A DNA stretch of 64,000 nt, taken from assembly GCA_016125385.1 (NCBI GenBank), contig WGLV01000018.1:59828-123827 (forward strand), written 5' to 3'. Position 1 is the first letter of the stretch, and every line of letters begins with the position of its first letter. Of the stretch, positions 61,161 to 64,000 are shown piece by piece. Made by a program: the position numbers and the translations under genes. The DNA comes from a bacterium. GTDB taxonomy: Bacteria > Hinthialibacterota > Hinthialibacteria > Hinthialibacterales > Hinthialibacteraceae. The notes beneath the pieces were generated by a model. The model was not told the origin of the DNA and made no database searches. It was given only the letters and a program-made list of their open reading frames with translations.

Positions 61161-61333
61161 TCCGCGCCTCCAACTGGGTTTGGATACTGGTTACAGACAA
61201 ATCATTCCGCCGTGATGCTGGAGACGAAGGTGGGGAAAGACTGATGGCATCAAATCAATTGCATTGATACTTACGTTTATTAAATAAAAAACGGGCGGCG
61301 CGTTCAAGGGATTTTTATAAATCGCGGGGCGGG

Positions 61334-63565
61334 TCAGCTGGAGCGGGATGGTCCCTTTTTGCGGTTGGGGCGGGTGTTTTCATCTTTGAGACGCCGCACG
61401 GTTTTGACGCCTTCGATCCCCAGCAACTGCTGCATGATGGTGTTGAGATGGCTGGTTGACAGCACCTCGACCTTGAAGGTGAACACCGCCATGTCGCCGA
61501 TCGATTCGCTGTGACAGGCGAGAATGTTGGTATTGGTCGATGAAATCATCTGCGACAGGTCGCCCAGAAGGTTGCGGCGGTCGCGGGCGTGAATCTCAAC
61601 GCTGACCGAAAGCCGGTCTTTGCGGTCGCCCTCCCAGAACAGCGGGATGATGCGGTGCGTCTCGCCGATGTGGTGGGTGATGTTGCGGCAGGCGGTTTTA
61701 TGAATGGTCACGCCGCGTCCACGCGTCACAAAGCCCATGATGTTATCGCCGGGCAGCGGATTACAACACAGCGCGAGGCGGTACATGATGTTGTCGATGT
61801 CGCCCATGCGCACCACCGAGCGCGGCAGATTCTGCGCGGGCACGGGTTTGGGCGTCTCGGTTTTTTTGGGATGGGGCGTTTTGGGTTGAAGCAGCCGGGC
61901 CAGCACCTGTTTGATCGAGATTCGCCCGAAGCCGATGTTGACGAACAGATCGTCGTTGTTTTTCATGCCCAGCGACTTGCAGATTTCTTCCGCCTTGTCG
62001 GAATGATAAAACTCCAGCGCGTTGAAACCGGCTTTTTTCAGCTCGCGGGTGAGGTTGGCCTGTCCGATTCCGATCAGCTCGTCGCGGCGCGACTCCAGCA
62101 GAAAACGGCGGATCTTGTTGCGCGCCGAGGCGGTTTTGGCGATATCGAGCCAGGCGGGCGAGGGGTGGTTGTTGGGGCTGGTCATGATCTTGACCACGTC
62201 GCCCGTCTTGAGCGAGTGGTTGAGCGGAACCAGCCGGTTGTTCACCTTCGCGCCGTTGCATTTATGACCCAGCTCGGTATGGATCCGATAAGCGAAGTCG
62301 ATGGGCGTCGACTCGGCCGGCATACGGAACAGATCGCCCTTGGGGGTGTAGACGTAGACCTCATCCGAAAACAGGTCGGTACGAATCGACCGCAGAAAAT
62401 CTTCGGGGTCGTGGGTGTCGGGCAGTTCCTGGCTGAAGAGTTCCTGCCATTTGAGGTCGCCCCGGCTCTGGCGGCGCTGGCTTTCTTCTTTATATTTCCA
62501 GTGGGCGGCGACGCCCTGCTCGGCGATGAGGTGCATCTCCAGGGTGCGGATCTGAATTTCGATCAGGCGGCCGTGCGGCCCCAGCACGGTGGTGTGAATC
62601 GAACGGTAATTGTTGGCTTTGGGGCATGAAATGTAATCTTTGAAGCGGCCCTCCACCTGGCGCCACATGGTATGCACTTCGCCCAGTACGGCGTAACAGT
62701 CGCCGATGTTTCCACAGATCACCCGCAGGGCGATGAGGTCATAAATTTCCGTGAAGGTTTTGTTATCGCGCAGCATCTTCATATAGATGCTGTAGAAGTG
62801 TTTCGCCCGGCCTTCGACGGTGGCGTGAATGTTCTCGGCGAGCAGCCCTTCCTCCAGTTCTTTAACCGCCTGGGTGATGTACTGTTCGCGCTCGGCGCGT
62901 TTTTGAGCGACGCGTTTTTTGATCTTGTCGTAAGCCTCGGGGTTGAGAAACATCAGGCAGAGGTCTTCGAGCTGCCATTTAAAGCGGCCCAGACCGAGAC
63001 GATGGGCCAGCGGAGCGTAGATGTCGAGCGTTTGCTGGGCGATGGCGCGCTGTTTGTGACGCGGCAGAAATTGAAGCGTCTTCATGTTGTGAAGACGGTC
63101 GGCCAGTTTGATGATGATGACCTGTACGTTCTCGGCGGTGGCGATAAGCATGCGCCGCAGGTTTTCGATCTCGGCTTCGTTTTTGTACGCCTGGCCGATC
63201 TTGCCGACCTTGGTGACGCTCTGCACCAGCATGGCCACCCGTTCGCCGAAGCGGTTGCTCAGCGACTGGTATGGAATTTCGGTGTCTTCGAGCACGTCGT
63301 GCAGAAAGCCCGCGATGATGGTGTCGGCGTCCATCTGATATTCAGCGAGTATCTCGGCCACCGCGATGGGGTGGCTGATGTAAGGCTCGCCGCTGGCGCG
63401 GGTCTGGTTGAGATGGGCCTGATGAGAATACTGGTAGGCGTCGTGAACCCGCTTGATGTCGGGCTCGCTCATATAATTACGCAGCATGAGCTCCAGGATG
63501 GGAAAATCGTCATCCTTGGGGGGACGACCGATGGAACCGGGAGCGTCTTGCCTGGCGATCGCCAT
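61334..63565 (-). CDS. rel: Bifunctional (p)ppGpp synthetase/hydrolase
   Basis: A 743-residue long RelA/SpoT homologue that makes and degrades the alarmone (p)ppGpp. The hydrolase HD domain (about 40-190) has H65 in YISHPIAVAE and H89-D90 in GFLHDVLEDTE, so it should be active. The synthetase domain (about 235-370) has RFKDYISCPKANNYRSIHTT; RxKD marks the bifunctional class. A TGS domain follows (about 395-460, DEVYVYTPKGDLFRMPAEST), then a helical region, a conserved-cysteine (ZFD) domain (YRLALCCNPLPGDNI), and a C-terminal ACT domain (about 665-735). The start has GAGGGAAG about 7 nt upstream. Confidence 0.96.
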   Translation of the reverse strand: MAIARQDAPGSIGRPPKDDDFPILELMLRNYMSEPDIKRVHDAYQYSHQAHLNQTRASGEPYISHPIAVAEILAEYQMDADTIIAGFLHDVLEDTEIPYQSLSNRFGERVAMLVQSVTKVGKIGQAYKNEAEIENLRRMLIATAENVQVIIIKLADRLHNMKTLQFLPRHKQRAIAQQTLDIYAPLAHRLGLGRFKWQLEDLCLMFLNPEAYDKIKKRVAQKRAEREQYITQAVKELEEGLLAENIHATVEGRAKHFYSIYMKMLRDNKTFTEIYDLIALRVICGNIGDCYAVLGEVHTMWRQVEGRFKDYISCPKANNYRSIHTTVLGPHGRLIEIQIRTLEMHLIAEQGVAAHWKYKEESQRRQSRGDLKWQELFSQELPDTHDPEDFLRSIRTDLFSDEVYVYTPKGDLFRMPAESTPIDFAYRIHTELGHKCNGAKVNNRLVPLNHSLKTGDVVKIMTSPNNHPSPAWLDIAKTASARNKIRRFLLESRRDELIGIGQANLTRELKKAGFNALEFYHSDKAEEICKSLGMKNNDDLFVNIGFGRISIKQVLARLLQPKTPHPKKTETPKPVPAQNLPRSVVRMGDIDNIMYRLALCCNPLPGDNIMGFVTRGRGVTIHKTACRNITHHIGETHRIIPLFWEGDRKDRLSVSVEIHARDRRNLLGDLSQMISSTNTNILACHSESIGDMAVFTFKVEVLSTSHLNTIMQQLLGIEGVKTVRRLKDENTRPNRKKGPSRSS

Positions 63566-63714
63566 ATTTTTCTTCCCTCAATAATACGCTGGCGTGGTTC
63601 TTTATTCCTTATTGTAATTCATCCTCAGAAAATAAGAGAAGTTCACGTTTTTTTATTCTCGTCCCGAAGACCATGTAGAGCGCTCGATTTCGCTCGTCTC
63701 AGTGCTCAGCCCAA

Positions 63715-64000
63715 GCGCCTTTTAGTTCTCCCCCCGAAGACCGGGGGGAGTTAGAGGAGGGTTGAGCACATCGCACAGTCTATGCAATTTATCGGTCAAC
63801 CCCCTCCTGAGCCTCCCCCAAACTTTGGGGGAGGAAATGCCACACGATCCCGCCTCCCCCAGACTTTAGGGGAGGGAAACACCGGTCGATCTCGCTCACC
63901 TCAGCGATCAGCGCAAGCGCCTTTTAGTTCTCCCCCCGAAGACCGGGGGGAGTTAGAGGGGGGTTGAGCGCATCGCGCAGTCTCTGCAATTTATCGGTCA
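63715..64000. repeat. Composite palindromic repeats at the right edge
   Basis: CTCCCCCCGAAGACCGGGGG (63728 and 63930, then GAG), CCTCCCCCAAACTTTGGGGG (63812, then AGG) and a diverged CCTCCCCCAGACTTTAGGGG (63853) alternate with GAGGGTTGAGCACATCGC-type and AATTTATCGGTCAACCCCCT segments. Two incomplete units are visible and the second runs off the window. No gene is seen between 63566 and 64000. Confidence 0.88.

Overview
The window is a 64 kb piece of a GC-rich bacterial chromosome. Genes are densely packed, mostly start at ATG behind GGAG/GAGG Shine-Dalgarno sites, and use all three stop codons under the standard code. A CMP-KDO synthetase implies a Gram-negative envelope with LPS. Lipobox proteins, a prepilin peptidase with a type II/IV-type prepilin, a Tat-signal sulfatase and an alpha-2-macroglobulin-like protein point to a rich secreted proteome. 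There is no rRNA or other phylogenetic marker. The mix of a eukaryote-like thioester protein, sulfatase, TMTC-like and Agl23-like membrane glycosyltransferases and dense G/C-rich palindromic repeats recalls poorly sampled phyla near the PVC/FCB groups (Sumerlaeota- or Hydrogenedentota-like). That placement is inference with low confidence.

Layout. 1-5.1 kb: one giant unrecognised cytoplasmic protein, running off the left edge on the minus strand. 5.6-14.2 kb (+): CinA, a methyltransferase, an MtnX-like HAD phosphatase, panB-panC-panD (pantothenate/CoA), nadB (NAD) and a GntP-type permease. 14.3-22.8 kb (-): a three-gene secretion cluster of an unknown exported protein, a TMTC-like TPR membrane protein and a 1701-residue thioester protein. 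23.1-25.9 kb (+): sulfatase, a DapA/NanA-family aldolase and a lone mini flagellar-rod-like protein. 26.2-28.8 kb (-): argG, then kdsB coupled to a TM2-like protein. 29.3-34.3 kb: a hybrid histidine kinase, pdxH and a membrane-anchored coiled-coil protein. 34.5-39.8 kb (-): nth, an orphan RHH antitoxin, yjbQ, acylphosphatase, a large TPR lipoprotein coupled to yqeK, and a HIT protein. 40.0-40.9 kb (+): prepilin peptidase.

From about 40.87 to 43.19 kb lies a sharply AT-rich islet carrying a YwgA-like protein, an HD-domain nucleotide phosphohydrolase interrupted by one in-frame TGA, and a divergent cytidine deaminase. It is the clearest horizontally acquired segment and a candidate nucleotide-pool or defence module. 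43.2-48.8 kb holds a lipid-modification cluster in two convergent arms (DUF1295 + CFA-type methyltransferase; FAD oxidoreductase + DUF1365-CFA synthase fusion). 49.1-63.6 kb is almost wholly minus strand: a DUF4097 lipoprotein, a small basic protein, a PqaA-like hydrolase with a HAD protein, tRNA-His, a TPR membrane protein, a 2-hydroxyacid dehydrogenase, a GGDEF regulator, a glycosyltransferase/NHL-propeller fusion, a prepilin and a bifunctional Rel (p)ppGpp enzyme.

Intergenic regions are littered with two families of short palindromes (a CTCCCCC...GGGGGAG type and a GGGCGGGTTTGAAACCCGCCC type). These often combine into units of about 250 bp, one of which is tandemly duplicated at 52.7-53.2 kb. 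They appear even inside the pan/nad gene run.
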